In this document: positions 25,155 through 40,100 of the stretch, piece by piece
How positions within the stretch are numbered: position 1 is the stretch's first letter
Layout: each line of letters starts with the position of its first letter
Assembly: GCA_009760855.2 (NCBI GenBank)
Contig: WPIO01000056.1
Span: forward strand, 2,036,501-2,100,500
From: Cristatella mucedo
Lineage: Eukaryota; Bryozoa; Phylactolaemata; Cristatellidae
Direction of reading: 5' to 3'
DNA length: 64,000 nt
Translations under genes and position numbers: made by a program
Notes under the pieces: generated by a model
What the model saw: only the letters and a program-made list of their open reading frames with translations
Told to the model about the DNA's origin: nothing
Database searches by the model: none

Positions 25155-28100
25155 GTGAGAGTTACAGCAGCGATACCCGTCGTGGCACGTGGTACACCGG
25201 CGTTTTCTTACTATCCCCCACGAATGGTCAATCCACGGAAGCCGGCGAACCTTGTTTGTTCTTCATACAGTGATCGCGCAGCTGCGGTGTAAACATGGCT
25301 AAGTTTCGTTGTTACAGACCAGCAGGAACTTGAAGCAGCTCAGAGATACTTGGAGCAAGCTGCCGAGGCTAACCTGGTAAGTAAGTACCGGGGTTAATCC
25401 GACCTCTCGGCCCTTCATTGGTGCCGCCGATTACGTCGTTTGTGTTTATATAGGAGCGTCATTTCTCCTTCCTGCCCAGGTCGCTCGCGAGTGTGTGTGA
25501 TGTAAATGGGCGCCATTGTTTCTCACGCCTGTATCGCTCGCTGTGATTACGGCTCATTAAAACGAGCTAGGCTGAAGCCGCCGGCACACCTCGGGCTCTG
25601 ATAATATTCTGCTCCCGCCGTGGCTGTTAAAATGCAGAGCTTGATATGTCGCACAGAATGCACGTTTTTACGACGATTTAGCTGCAGCAATGCTGCTGAG
25701 TTGTTACTAGATGATTGATACGTCTGTATTCAAGGCCAGCATTGCTGACTCGCGGTTTATGAGTGCTTACTATTCAAGGTTTCATTTATGTACGCATGGT
25801 TGTAGCTATCGTACCGCTTTTTGGCCAGTCACTATACTCATTGTCGAGGGCCTGCATGCAGGTACACATTCGTATGCGAGCAAGGGTAAGGCCGTATTAC
25901 TTAAGTAAGTGTCAGCATGAAAACATCTTCATGAAAACAGAGGTTTGTCTTCGGACTAGGCTGGTCGAAGTGTTGTGCTGTTCCGACACGAAAGCTTTTT
26001 TTGATTATAAACATGCCAAGCATATCCTTAAGGTGAGAAACGTGCGATATAGGCTCGAGGTCAAGGCTCGCTTGTCATCTATTGAGGTAATCGCTGGCAG
26101 AGAAAAGCATGTGACTCGTGACTGGTTCCAGCAGCCATGTGCTTATAAGGGGCTGCAAGCAGCAGCTGCTGTATGCTCAGCTCTTGCGAATAGGTTGGCT
26201 GCTAGCTGCTGGGCTGTTTAAGGGATATTATTATCAAGTAGTTATGCTTATTTGTTGTGGACACGATGCTCATTGCCCTAGCAACCCAGTCCTTGAAGTA
26301 CTAATTGATGGAAGAATGCATGTGGTCGTGTAGAGCTCAGCAAGACCTAATGGGCCTGCAGAGTGCTTATCTTGGTGCTGTTGTCTCTAAAGATTAGAGG
26401 CTGTGAAAGTGGTAGCATGCCGAAGGCATCTGGAACAGGATCCCACGATAGCAGTCGAACATATTTTTCTCACTTTGCTTGTCTCCCACCAATCTTCACC
26501 AGTGATGTGTCCGATTTGTGCAGACACGTGTGCACCAAGCCCGGCTGGACTGCTGCCGCAGCACTTGGGAGCGGGTGCGATGCCTTGCCGAAAAATGAAG
26601 TTGAATGATAGTGAAGACACTGCCGAACAATGTGTCTATAGATAAAAACGAACGACTTCATTCAAATGCTGTGCTTTGCAGCCTTTCTTAACATTTTTAA
26701 TTTAAATTTTTAAAACTTTAAAAAAACTTGCTATCGTTGATCAAGTGTAAGTTAATAATAATAACGCACTTGATAAAGCGGCCGCAAAGAACTCAATCTC
26801 TTTTTTGGCACTTTACATTTGCTGCAAAGGAAACATGATCGAATGGTTAGTTGTAGCATGCTCAATAAACAACAATAACATGGTTAGTGGTGACAAGCAC
26901 GGGGTCAGTATGCAAATGTGGTTAGTGGCAGCATGCAACAGTGTCACCACGCATAAGTACATAAAGGTCGAATCACACGGACCTATTAAATGCTCTGCTA
27001 AATAGGTGCGTTTTTAGTTTCTTTTTAAATGTGGTCAAGTCAGGAGATGTTCTGACGAAAGTCGGGAGTGAGTTCCAGGCTTTGGGAGCATACGAACTAA
27101 AGGCATGGTCTCCAAAGGATTTGAAGTTTGTACGAGGTATAGGTAAACAGTTAGTTTACTACATATAGGTAAACAGTGCAAGTTACTGCAAACAAACTGG
27201 TGAGGTAGTACTATTAATGTAAAGCTTGTAAGATTGCATTTCTTATCGACTTGTCATTATCCAGTCACAGGATGTACTGTGCTGCTCTATGGTAGTGGCA
27301 TCTTACGGTTTGTGTTCTGTCAAGCATAACCATGGTTATGCCGGGTGTGGTTGCAGCCTTTCCTCAGCTACAGATGCTTGCTTACCTTACTGACTATTGC
27401 TGCTTACCTTACCTACTCGTTTAGTGTATGTGGTAGGCACAGGCTGTGTTATAATTGGTGGCAAATATTGCTATTATTGGTTTGTAGCCCCAGCTTCTCA
27501 TCCAGCTGGCTGAGATTTTAAGAAATGGTGGCCGAAGTGCAGTGGCTCGAATGCAAGCTGGCATCCAGTTGAAGAATGCTCTGTATTCGAAGGATCCTAC
27601 TGTTAAGGCTCAATACCAGCAAAGGTGGCTGGCATTTACGGAACCTGTCAGGCTGTCCGTTAAAAGCAACGTAAGGTTTCTTTTATCTCTGTCCGATTTG
27701 CTTTTTAGTGACTCTTTTTGGTTGCTTGTGTATTGCCGCTCGTGTCAAAAGCTGTAGTTTGTACTTCATTTGGGCTACCTAAGGAGGTGCACAAATTCTA
27801 AGATAACGAAGAAGCCCTGGCCTGAAGCACCACGGTTGTTTACATGTAGTGTCAACTTCACTATAGAATAGCTTAGAACTTACTGGAAAAACGTGGAGGG
27901 CCATGACCAGTTAGTAGAGTGTGCCAGTTGGTTCGCCGGCTAATAAGATCTGTAGCAGGAGCTGTAGTGCATGCCATTTTAATCACTGTTAGCGTTCACT
28001 GAGTTGTGAGTCCCCACACATCAGGCTGTTGTGTTAAATGCATCAGGATGCTTTGTATAGCTCGTGCCTTTCTCTGCTGATCTTGTCTACGTCTGCACTA

Positions 28101-31100
28101 ATGGGCTGAGGTTTTCTCTTCACATCCGGTAAGCTGAAGGGGCAAACATTTTCTGCCTTTATGTACGCCAGGCCCTGATGTCAGGTTGTGAATAACAACT
28201 TTTTTTTTTAAAGATCCATGCAGCAATCAATCAGATGATCAGATCAGTCTGGTGTACCGGGTTGGCTTGAGGACTGGTCAGGTTTCCTTGGTCGATGTTA
28301 AACTCCTGATGATTACCAGATCATTATATTTTAGATTATTCTTTATCTCTGTTCCATGAATGTCTAGGCTTGATAAATCTTATTGCCATTATAGCCACAT
28401 TTATTTTACTTGACTTTCTAAGGTGTCATAAAGTATGCCCCGTAGCAACTACATATATAACATGTTAACATTTAAAAAAATACTGCTACGTTGAAATAGG
28501 TGTTTGGCATGGTGAATCCTGGCATACTGAGGATAAATGCTGTTCATCCGTGGACCGTGGCTTTGCTTGGAGGCTTCGCGTGTAAGCATGTAAGCGAAAG
28601 AATAAAGAAAAAGCTAGACATTACTTGAGTGCTGGCTGGCAAACCCTCCCGGGTGCAGGCAGCCCAACATTTGCTGTAGAATTATTTGAGTGTCGTCCCA
28701 CTTAGGACTTTGTCCTGCGGCAACGACAAAGCAAACTGTTTCAAGTTTGCAGCTTCCTAGCAACGTGGTGGCTGTTGCCCTGGGCTGGATGCTTATAGTA
28801 TGCCGTAGCATGAGCATCGTGCAACGCCTGGTAAAGGTTGTGGTCGTTCTTAAGCCCGTTAACTGCGCACTGGGTGTGTGAGCCTGTGAAATATAAGATC
28901 TCCGATGGGCGGACTGGCTAAATAGCACTGGTGTGAGCCGACAGCGAAGCTGGCTCGTGAGAATGATGGCTCAATTGCTCTCCCCTACGGCTTATTGTAT
29001 CTTTATTGCCCTGTTGAGAAAAGCCTGCACAATTTGTTGGTTTTTGCATTTCGTTGGCTGCACCCGAATCGCCAGACGTGTATCGTGTGGCCGTTGCATG
29101 TTTCAGGTTATTGCAGCACTGGGCACAGAAGAAATTCGTCCTAGCACTGCAGCACAATGCGTGGCATACATTGCTTGTGCCGAGCTGCCAAATGGCCTTT
29201 GGCCCGATCTTATGAGTGTTCTTCTAATCAACATGACGAACCCTGCTAGTACCGAGCTGATGAAGGAAGCGACACTGGAAGCTGTCGGTTACATTTGTCA
29301 AGACATTGTAAGCTTTTTGCGTTTGCCTGTTTCTTCCCTTACTTTTGCTGTAATCACAATTCAGTCCTCACGACTTAGTTTGTTGTGCCCTGTTACTGTT
29401 TGCAGAACCCCGAAGTCCTCCAAGGTCAAAGCAATGAGATATTGACTGCGATCGTACACGGCATGTCCCGAGATGAAACTAGGTAATTAGAATTTACCGG
29501 GCATTCGCATCAGCCGTGCCTGGTGCAAGTGCTTGCCGTTGGTTCATTTGTTAATCTCGATTCTGTTTTTTTGCTATAGTAACCACGTCAGATTGGCTGC
29601 CACCAACGCACTGCTGAATTCGCTCGAGTTCACGAAGGCCAACTTTGACCGAGAGGTATATTTGCCACCTTTTTTTGTGGGCCGTGCTAGATGTGGCCGC
29701 CATAGCCAGTGAACCTGCGTGGCATTGGGATCAGTTCCACGGCCCAGCTTACATCGTTTAGTCTTATATAGGTTGGTCCTTGTGGGCTTGTTTATTGTGC
29801 TTCATTCCAAAGCCCTCGAAATTGTTGCAGTACTATTTCTATGGATGTCATTATACCGATGAGCACCTTATTAGGGAAAAGGGAATACGAATGGGTGGAT
29901 GCATGGACGGTCTTCTATTCCGAACTGCACGAGGATGTGGCTGACGTGGAAGCTGCTGCAGTCGAGCTCATGTCCGTTGAGTTAATCGCAGTGCATGCTG
30001 TGTTAAGGCCACAAGGACTGCAGCAAAGGTGTGCAATTTGCTCAAGTAGTAGAGGTTTATACAGGGTGTGCTTATTATTGCACCGGTATGGATGGTGCTA
30101 TGCAATGTCGACTTATTGCTAAATTGGCCCGAGAATGCACACATTGTTGATGACGTGTAAAGGCACATGTTTCTTTACAAACTTTATGCATAGCGGTTTT
30201 GCTGACTGTTTTATGGGCGAAGTGTGCTGAGGTCAGCATTAGGGTGCCCATGACCGGGCAATGAAAGTCGAATAATAATAATGCACTTAATAAAGCACCC
30301 TCAGGGAACTCTATCTCTCTCTAGGAGCTTTACATTTGCTGCAAAGGGAAATGCAATTGAATGGTGAGTAATATCATGCTTGATAGACAACATGAACAAT
30401 GTGGTTAGGGGTGACATACACAGGGTCAGCATGCAAATGCGGTTAGTGGTAGCATGTACAGTGTCAGCACGCTTAACCTAATAAGCACGTGAAGTACGAA
30501 TCCCAGGGACCCACTAAATGCTGTCATACATAGGCGCGTTTTTAATTTCTTTTTAAACGTGGTCATGTCAGGGGTTGTCGTGACGCAAGTCGGGAGTGAG
30601 TTCCAAGCTTTGGGAGCTTGGAACTAAAGACACGGTCTCCACATGATTTCAGGTTTGTACGAGGTATCGGTAAACAGTTAGATTCCGAAAAGCGGTGGTA
30701 CGATGCTTGGCCTGGTGGAGTATATCTGAGAGATAGGCTGGAGCCAAAGAATGAAGGGACCTAAAAGTGAGTGACAAAACCTTAAAGTCAATGCAATTTG
30801 AAGTCAGAAGCCAACGGGTAGAGCAGAGCAGTAGGAATGGCTGCAAGGAAAACTAATGTGCTACTTCACAAATGCAGCAAAATTCAGGCTTTGAAAATAT
30901 TTGTGCAAAAAGCAGGGCCCTGTGTGTCTTTATGTGATTAAGCATGCTGGTCTAGGGCTGATACTTGTTTGCTGTTGAGTACTTGTCTTAGTTTGATGCT
31001 GTGTATGTCATTAACCCTTGGTTTTTGATTATTTTGCATCGAGTTGTATTTTAATTATGCAAACTTATGGACTATTTGCAAAACCCATAGCCTGCTTTGA

Positions 31101-34100
31101 CAGCTATGGTTGACCATTTTGGTAGAAAAGAAATGACAGTAGCATTGATCACGTGTGGCAGTTCCTATTATTAGCAAGGAAGGCTACTTGCCTTTTTTTT
31201 TTATTGGGCTTTCCAACAAAGCAGGTCTGGGATCATCCGATGCTTCTGGGCATGTCTTCCATATTCCTAGCAAATTTAGTCAGCTATCCACTTCAGGTAT
31301 GCTTGCTCGGTTTATGCCCATCTTTCTTGCTGTTCTGTTTTGCTGGGTGTTTTTTTTGTATTTACTTCGAACACACGGGTACCTAATGAGGAGTGGCATA
31401 TTTTGCTTGCCTAGACTCGATGCGTTTGCTGATGGCTTACAGGCAGAACGACACTTCATAATGCAAGTGGTTTGCGAGGCTTCACAGTGTCCTGATGTAC
31501 GCGTCAAGGTGGCAGCGCTGCAGTGCTTGGTGAAGATCATGACTCTCTACTACATTTATATGGAGCATTACATGGGGCCGGCCCTCTTTGCTGTAAGATG
31601 CTGGCACGTTGGTTACCTTGTGAATCGTGCTGCAATTGCTGTTTTACCTGTGTGGTGTGTGATATATGTACACACAGTTGCACACAGATCCTCACAGTGT
31701 GGCTTCAGCTGCTGTTGCTGCTATTCAGTTCGGGTAATAAGCAGATTTTATACGATGCCGGGTATGCTAAAGTTGCGTCCAGCATGCTAAAATATTACTT
31801 GACACCGCAAGCAACCTTCGAGTGCAAAAGTATCGGCAACCCGTTGTTTATGATGAGTAGTTGGCATTCAAATTTAAACCATTAAACCTAAGTACTAAGA
31901 ACAAATGCGCCCAATTAACATAATGCTATATGTTATTATATATTGTATTTATTTATGTAAGTTGTCTTGGTGTGAATGATCACCTGATTTCTCTGTTGGA
32001 CATCTTTATGCAGTACAATTTGACATTGCATATTGGGCTGACATCTTGCTTTGTGAATTAATTCGCTGGTGGGTACTGGCTGCTAGGGCCAACGTGGGCT
32101 AGCGTAAAATGAGTGCCTTGCTTGTGCATTTTATTTCTTATGGCCCTTTTATTCTAAATAGGGAAACATGTTGGTGCATACTAATCATCAATGCGCAACA
32201 ATCTTCATTTTGTCTTGTCTGCATTTGTGTTTATTATTATAATGCTGTTGTTTCGCCAAATTAGCAGCTAACCTTCTGGCTTGCTTCCAACTTCATGAAC
32301 AATGTAGACTGAATGCTTTTTCTTTCGAAATTCGGTCGTTCGTCATATGTGTACCTACTTTTGACTTTTGCTTGGCATGTATTGGAATACTTGGAAACTA
32401 CTTAAAGCTGCATGACTTCTCTTTTTGCAGATTACCATTGAAGCAATGAAGTCAGATGTTGATGAGATTGCTCTACAGGGTATCGAGTTTTGGTCGTCTG
32501 TGTGTGATGAGGAAGTAGATTTGGCGATTGAATATTCAGAGGTATTTGAATACATGTCATTTGCAAGACATTTGCTTGCATTGACTTCGCATTTTTGAGT
32601 GCTTCTGCTTAAAGAATTATATTAGAATGGTCAATGACCAAATATTGCAAATTACTATAAACATTAATGATGTCCTGTCTCTGGAATATTTCAGAGCATT
32701 CATGTTGTTGATAAACAGTAATATGAGAAGCCTCTAAAGTATGGGGTACCTCGGGCTCTGTGCTTGGTTTTACTTTTCACAATTTATACCCACACTCTTT
32801 CCGATGTAATCGCCTAGTTCAATCTAAGCTCTCATTTCGATGCAGATAGCATATTCATAGCTGTGCCTGTGTGTGGTTCAATCTTTTCCTGCCTTCCAGA
32901 ATGTTAAACTTGCTCACCTCCCTTGCAGCATGTATTGCTAACATTTGCACTTGGATCGAAGCAAAGTATCTCATAACTAAATTAAGATAAACCAACTTAT
33001 TAGTCAAATCTAGGCAATACATAGGCAAATCTAGTTTTTAGTCGTCAATTGGAAAACCTAACATTTGAATTCGGCTAAGCTAGCATATCTCTTGTTGCGT
33101 CAGCATGAAATCTAGCCATGTTCCAAAATGACCTAACTAGACGACCGCATTAGCTCCACATTTTAGTATGCCTACTTTCACCTACATAACATTGCAAAAA
33201 TGTGGGCCTGTGTAGACAGAGATACCAGATCCAAGTTGGTCCATGCATTTGTAGCATTTTCTCTCGACTTCTGTAACCTGGCTCGTTGACTTCAAGATTT
33301 TGTCACTTACTGTTATGTCCCTTCATTCTTGCGCTTTAGCCTGCCTCTCAGAACTACTCCCCAATCAGGCTAGCCATTCTACCACCTGGTCTTCTGACAC
33401 AAGTCGTTTAGCTGGCTGTTCGTAGAACTAACCTCAAATCCTTTATAGACCTTCAGTTGTATGCTCGAAAAACCCGGAACTCACTCCCGACTGACGTGTT
33501 ACAACATCCTCCCTGACTTGACATCACGTACAACGAAGCAAAATCCCCCCCAGGTTCCTCATTTCGTTGGCTCTCAGTCTGTGCATTGTCATTTGCATGC
33601 ATATGTGTGATGTTGCTGTGCGTGTTATCATTAACCATATTGACATGGTTAACAGCTTATATAAAGGGCTTAGAAAGAGTTCTCCTATGTTGGTGGACAA
33701 ATGACTCACATCATTATTATCAGTATTATTAGTATGGTCATTGTGAGAATCCTGGTGATAATGCACTCTAACCATAACTGTAGGCCCAGGAAACTGGCCG
33801 ACCACCAGAGAGAACCAGCAAGTTTTACGCCAAAGGAGCTCTCAGCTACCTAGTGCCCATATTGACCCAAAAAATGACACGTCAGGTAATTCCAGTCAAC
33901 AAAAGCAAAGGCTGCGCAGAGAGACGTCTGGTCACTTCCTGCTGCAATATGTGAACGTATTTATGTGCGAACCTTTACTTTGCACTATTACTTGATGGCC
34001 GTCCTAGGACGAAGTGGACGACGATGACGAGTGGAACCCGTGCAAAGCCGCCGGCGTGTGCCTCATGTTGATGGCAAACTGCTGTGAGAATGATGTCGTC

Positions 34101-37100
34101 GACCATGTACTGTCATTTGTTACGGCAAATATTAACTCGTCGGATTGGAAGTGTCGAGATGCAGCAGTCATGGCATTTGGTAAGCCTCTGTTTGATCCAC
34201 AGTTGCCAAACGTGTGTGCATCGAGTAAAACAATGGACGCACCTAGGGTCTTAGTTGCCACAGGATAAGAAGCTTCACGGCCGAGGTCGTTGGTTCTAGT
34301 TCTACTGCAGACAATCTTTTACTGCTTGCTGCTAGCGGTTGGTAGCTTCAAATGCTTATCTTTGGCCAAGTTCGGCTGTTGGATCGGTAGTTGACCTTTA
34401 CAAAGTATATGTAGAACTTCTCGTTGAAATTTTTCAAGCTATGATCTTTCTAATAAATTTTCTGTTATCAGGTACAAATTTCCTCGATAATCGCACAATC
34501 GTGTTCTGGCATGGCATCTTGCTCAGTCGTGAGACGTCGCCTGTTTATCTCCCAAATCTGCCTCGTTACTATATTGTGTTGTACATGATCCGCCGACACC
34601 CCCCCCTTAGCACCAGTCCCGAGAAGGTTAGGTCATTCGGATTTTGCTCAAATAAAGTAGAGCATCGTAGGACTTTTACAGACCAATAAGTTAGGTTTCA
34701 TCTGGGGTTTTTGCAACGTGGGTGAGGTGATCTCTAGTGATTGACTGATGTTGATGCATTTGTTTTCGGACTTGCCGGTGCTGGGTTAATGCTATGTGCA
34801 TCGAATTTTATACAAGTAAAAACTAACGGATGCAAATGATTTATATTTCATCGGAAGTAGTTCTGAAGCCCGGGGAATCATCTTGACTGCGCTTGCTTGA
34901 TCTGGTTCCATAGCTAAAAAGCACATTTTCAAGAAGCTGCATGTTCGCTTTTTATATATTTTTTTGGGGGGGCTTACCATGGAGTGAGTGCCGTGAGGCT
35001 TATGATTTTTTTTATAAATGCTAGGTACAGTCGGATGCGTGCATTTCTCAATTGCTATTTTGGTTTTTACCTGTTGTAGGGCATGCATTTGATTAGTGAT
35101 TTGATTTTGTTTGCTGTAGGGTCCACTCTTGAAGGACCCGATCCTGACAAGCTGAAGCCGATAGTGCAACAGGCTATTCCAATGTTGATAAATCTTATGA
35201 GAGACACCAGTCCCGTCGTCCGTGACACAGTTGCATGGACAATTGGCCGAGTCTGTGAACTACTTCCTGAGGCTGCAGTTAATCCTTCATATCTCGTCCC
35301 ACTGGTCGAAGGGCTTGTCCTTGGCTTGGAAGATGTGCCTCGTGTAGCAGCCAATGTCTGCTGGGTACTATTGCTTAACTGTTCCTTGTTCTGTTAGTTG
35401 CAGTTACTTGTTTCACTAGATACGACAATCGCTGAAATCGTGTGTTTGCTTGTCCCCTTTTACTTTGGGTTCTGCATTTGATTGATGCTGTTGTTATTGG
35501 TGCCCTCCTTAAAAAAAGCTACTGGAGTCATTAGCATCCATAACAAGCAACCTGCTGGAATATTTATCAAATTGCTGATGACCCTAGTTTTTTGTTAGAT
35601 GACATGTTCGATGTTTTTTGTCTACCAATGGCTAATACTGTTGCAATGTCTGCGGGAAAACTGCAAGGCTGACTAGCTAGTTTCAGCAGTTCCATGGGCA
35701 GAAAGGGCTGAGCGAGAAAGCTTGTCAGGTTTTAAAAGCTGCATGCCAGTTACCAGAAGGGCGACGAGGACCCCGGTGCTGCTGGTCAAACGTCTTATGT
35801 TTTTCCAGTTTGACAGCTCTTCTCTGCTTGTCATCATTTCGTCTTGTCATACAGGTAGCATATCATAATATGTTGACACCTTGAGCAGGTGAATGGAGAG
35901 CAGTCTGTTCGGTGGTTATATATAAAGAGATCGAGTGTGGCCGTGCGACAAAGTTTGGGCAGTTTGGCTACTTTTTATTGGAAAGCACACCTAGCAGCAT
36001 TAGCTGCTTGATTATTGAAAAGTCTTGAGAAATCTTAACTTTGCGGATTACTCGCTGTGGTCAGATTGCCTTTCAATTTTGTCAGGTCATTTCCGGGAAT
36101 TTCGGCTATCGTTTGACGTCGTGCTGGCGTGGTACTCTTTGTCGAATTCAGAAGTGCTGCAGATTAAACAGATCTCTGTGACATGATCTCAATTGATCGA
36201 CGTAACGTCTAGGCATAGCTATGCACCGTGGTGTGAAAGTCACGTCCTGTGTACGCCCGATTTATTGTTATCGTATTAGGCTTTTTCGAGCCTCGCCGAG
36301 GCTGCCTACGAAGCTGCTGAAGGTGGTGAGAATGGTGAAGAACCGGCTACCTACTGCATGTCGGCAGCATTTACACCCATTGTGGAGAAGCTTTTGGCTA
36401 CAACCGATCGGCAAGATGGCAACTTACACAACTTACGACCTGCTGCCTATGAAGCACTAATGGAGATGATAAAAAATAGCCCTGTAGACTGCTATACTAT
36501 GGTGCGAAAGACTACGGTAATAATAATTGAACGTCTACAGCGGATACTTCTGCTGGAGGTGAGTTGCAAACATCATTTTAGCTTGTGAACTCGACTTCAT
36601 TTGACATACGTTGGTCATTTGTACTTTGCCGACATCAGTTTAGGGGGGTTAAACTGTGCGACGTTTTATCCAAAAGAAGGCTTTAGGGTTTTAAAAACAT
36701 GCAGATCATATGTATAGCTTTGGTAGTACCATGCCAATAATAGAACCCAATGATACTTTGGAGCCATATGTTGCACAATGAAATAATGGGTTTACATGCA
36801 TACATATATATGGCGGCATATTTTGCCTTTTAAACTTTACTGGTTATCTTTGCAGGGACAGATCCATTCCAACTCAGATCGTGCACAGTACAATGACATG
36901 CAATCATTGCTGTGTGCAACACTTCAGGTAAGGCAGTGCTGCTCTCCCAGTTCCCGGGCTGCCATTCACAATATTGATGAGCATTCGTCCAAGTGCCAGC
37001 TTCAGCCCTTCTGCCGTCCAACCATTATTGTTTTTGTGTTGTTTTTACTTATCACTAATCCTTGTCACGTATTTCTGATCGCATCGAAGATTACTTGCTT

Positions 37101-40100
37101 TCGGTTTGCCTTCCTGTCTCCGTGGGGACTTATTTTTTTGCTGATCCTCTGCTCTTGCTCATTTCAGAGCGTGTTGAAGAAGGTCACTCGTGAGGATGCG
37201 CCACTTATTGCCGACCATGTCATGGGGGCATTGCTGCAGATGCTTCAAACTAGCAGCGCAACAGCAGCCGGAGGGGTTCAAGAAGATGCACTCCTTGCTG
37301 TGTCTGCACTTATCGAAGGTAAGTGTCTGCTTCTGACCACAAGTGACTGCTTCTTATGATGGGGAGGTGACATTGACTTGCTCCTTGGTGTAAATCAGTA
37401 GCCTGCTGATAACATTCGGCAGTTGTCTCTTGCGAATCGATTAATCTTTAGGTTTGCTTATTGACATATTTTAGTGCTTGGCGAAAATTTTTTGAAGTAC
37501 ATGGAGGCTTTCAAGCCCTATCTTGCCATGGGGCTGAAAAACGTTGCTGAATATCAGGCAAGTGGCTATACCTTGGCATTGAGGTTTTTTATGCTGATGC
37601 TGCTCTAGCCATTGTTGCTGCTGGTAATAATGCTGTCAAAATACGTTTCAGGTCTGCCTTGTCGCCGTCAATACTGTGGGCGATCTTTGCCGTTCTTTAA
37701 CCACAAAAATGCAGCAGTACAGTGACGAGATAATGACTATACTTCTGCATATCGTCAACGTAAGCCTGTTATGGAAAACAGCAATATTTGCTTACCTGCA
37801 CTATCGATCTTGATTTTGTAATATCTCTTGCAATGGTTAGCTTGCGCTCAGATTGATGATTTGTTATGCCAGCTTCTCGTCGGGCTTCAAGATCTGTTGG
37901 CTTGTTATTTAATGTGAATGTGATCATGCAGCTAAAAGCCGTTTCATGTTCATAACTGTTTACTTGCCATTGGTACCGGTAGTCCAATTTTAACGCACCC
38001 GACCTTTGTTTGTAGAACTCACGCAGACAACTATTTAGGAATTTGTTCGTGCTATGCAAGCCCGAGTGTTGATTCTGCCTGATGCGTGTAGCTTGCAACA
38101 CTCATGTCCATTTATATTTTATGCGCCCAAATAATAATGCCGACAGGGGTCAATCAAATGACTTTCAGGCAGAAATTTTACGGGCCTTTGGGTGCAAAAG
38201 CTGAGTTTTATGCATTCTGCCAAAGTTGGCATATTTGGATTTCCTCTCAGTGGTTAAAGTAATAAAAGTCTTGGGATGTTCGTTAAATGGTAGTGTGCGT
38301 GTGCGAATATGCAAGTCGATGCCTTAGATTAATGCCGACGACTTAATACAGTGAGTGAGAATAAGAACGAGGAAAGGTGATCTTCTGTCCCGAAGAGAGA
38401 ATGAGTAAGGAGTTGTGGTCACGTGATCAGGCAACCAACTCCCACCCTTGGAGTGGCAGGTCCGAGGTTCAGCCAAGCCTGCTAGTTGACTAATGGCATG
38501 GATGTACATCCAGTTGCAGGCTGATAGAGCTGGAATGCCACTGGCAGCTTTGACTGTACAGAAACCTACGGTTGAGCCAGTGGCTGTTACGGAAGCCATT
38601 GGCTCAACCCCGACTTCGAACTTTTTCTGTGGCAGATCATAAGATTTATTATACCCTAAGAACAGAAGCTGTCCAATTGACCAGGCAGAATTGCGGCTTT
38701 TGTTGTTGCTCTATGATTAAATTAAACATTTGTATTATGTTTGTATAGCTCCATACGAGAAATTATTCGATCCGTGTGCTTTATATGTCTCAGGCCGCAA
38801 GCCCACGACCTTGTTTTTTAAAGGCAAGAACTTTACCCGTGGGCTAAATCAAGGCACTTAGTTGGAATCGTATTATATAGATACATCTAGGCTGTTGTTG
38901 GCTGCCTGTTACCAAGGTGGTTATAAGGCCTGTCAAGAGCCTTAGACATAGTAGCTTCTGTAGTTTTTCGGTAAGATTTATTTATTTATAATATTTTTAA
39001 CATCAAAAGCTGTGCTTTCTGGTCCCTTCGAAACAAAAAAATTTACTTGTACAGTTGCCTTCACTGGCCTTTTGTTTTGGTCGTGTATATTAAACAATAG
39101 ACTGCAATTAAGCCTGTTGTGTCTTATGCATACCCTTTCATCGGTATGCATGAATTGACCTGTGCTTGGAGCTGGCTTAGGCTGGTATTATCGAATGCAT
39201 ATAGAGCTACTGATTCATTGTCTTGATGGTTGTGCCTAATGGATGTCACACAATTTGTTATGTTAGTAACTGTTATTACTCGTCTAGTAATGTTCTGGGC
39301 ATGTTGAGTTTGCGGTTGATGCCAGCTGTAGTTTAAAGGAGAATATAGAACTGAATAGAATAGAACTGAAGTCATCGAATTATTAGTCATAGAACTGAAG
39401 CTATGCAAAGCTCCTCGTCGGTGAGCAAACTGATCTAATTATCAGTCTGATTATACATTTTCTGAGTTGTAAAACGTGAAATATGTGTGCTAGTAAACCT
39501 TAGGGAATCATGCACGTGGCATTTGAATCTTTGCGAGCGCATCTGATTTGCAGTTAATGTGTGTAGTGCCTTGCGTTTAAGAAAGATGGGGACTTTACAT
39601 TGTAGAACCCAGATGTGGACAGATCGATAAAGCCTGAAGTTCTATCGGTTTTTGGCGACATTGCTCTCGCACTGGGACCTCATTTCAAGGACTACCTCAA
39701 CATTGTTCTGGCAACTCTGTACCAGGCATCCATTGCACTCGCTGATGAATCCGACTACGATTCCATTGACTACATCAACGAATTGCGGGAGGGATGCCTG
39801 GAAGCATACACCGGAATTGTGCAAGGGTTGAAGGGTGACAAGGCAACGAGCAGTGAGTACACTCACTCAGCCAACTAAACTTCGGCCTCATCTTTGCTTT
39901 TTTTTTTTTTTTTTTTCTTGCCCAGACTATGCTGTGGGCCTTGCCGAATGATTACTCGATCAACAACTCACCCGTATGTCTGTAGTGGATTTTTAACTTG
40001 CTGATGCTAGCAAATGCATAGTTGCTGTGGTTTTGTGTTGCAGTGGGCATTTAAAAATGGCTTGGCATTCGGATATCATTTTGTACATTGCTGTGAGTGA

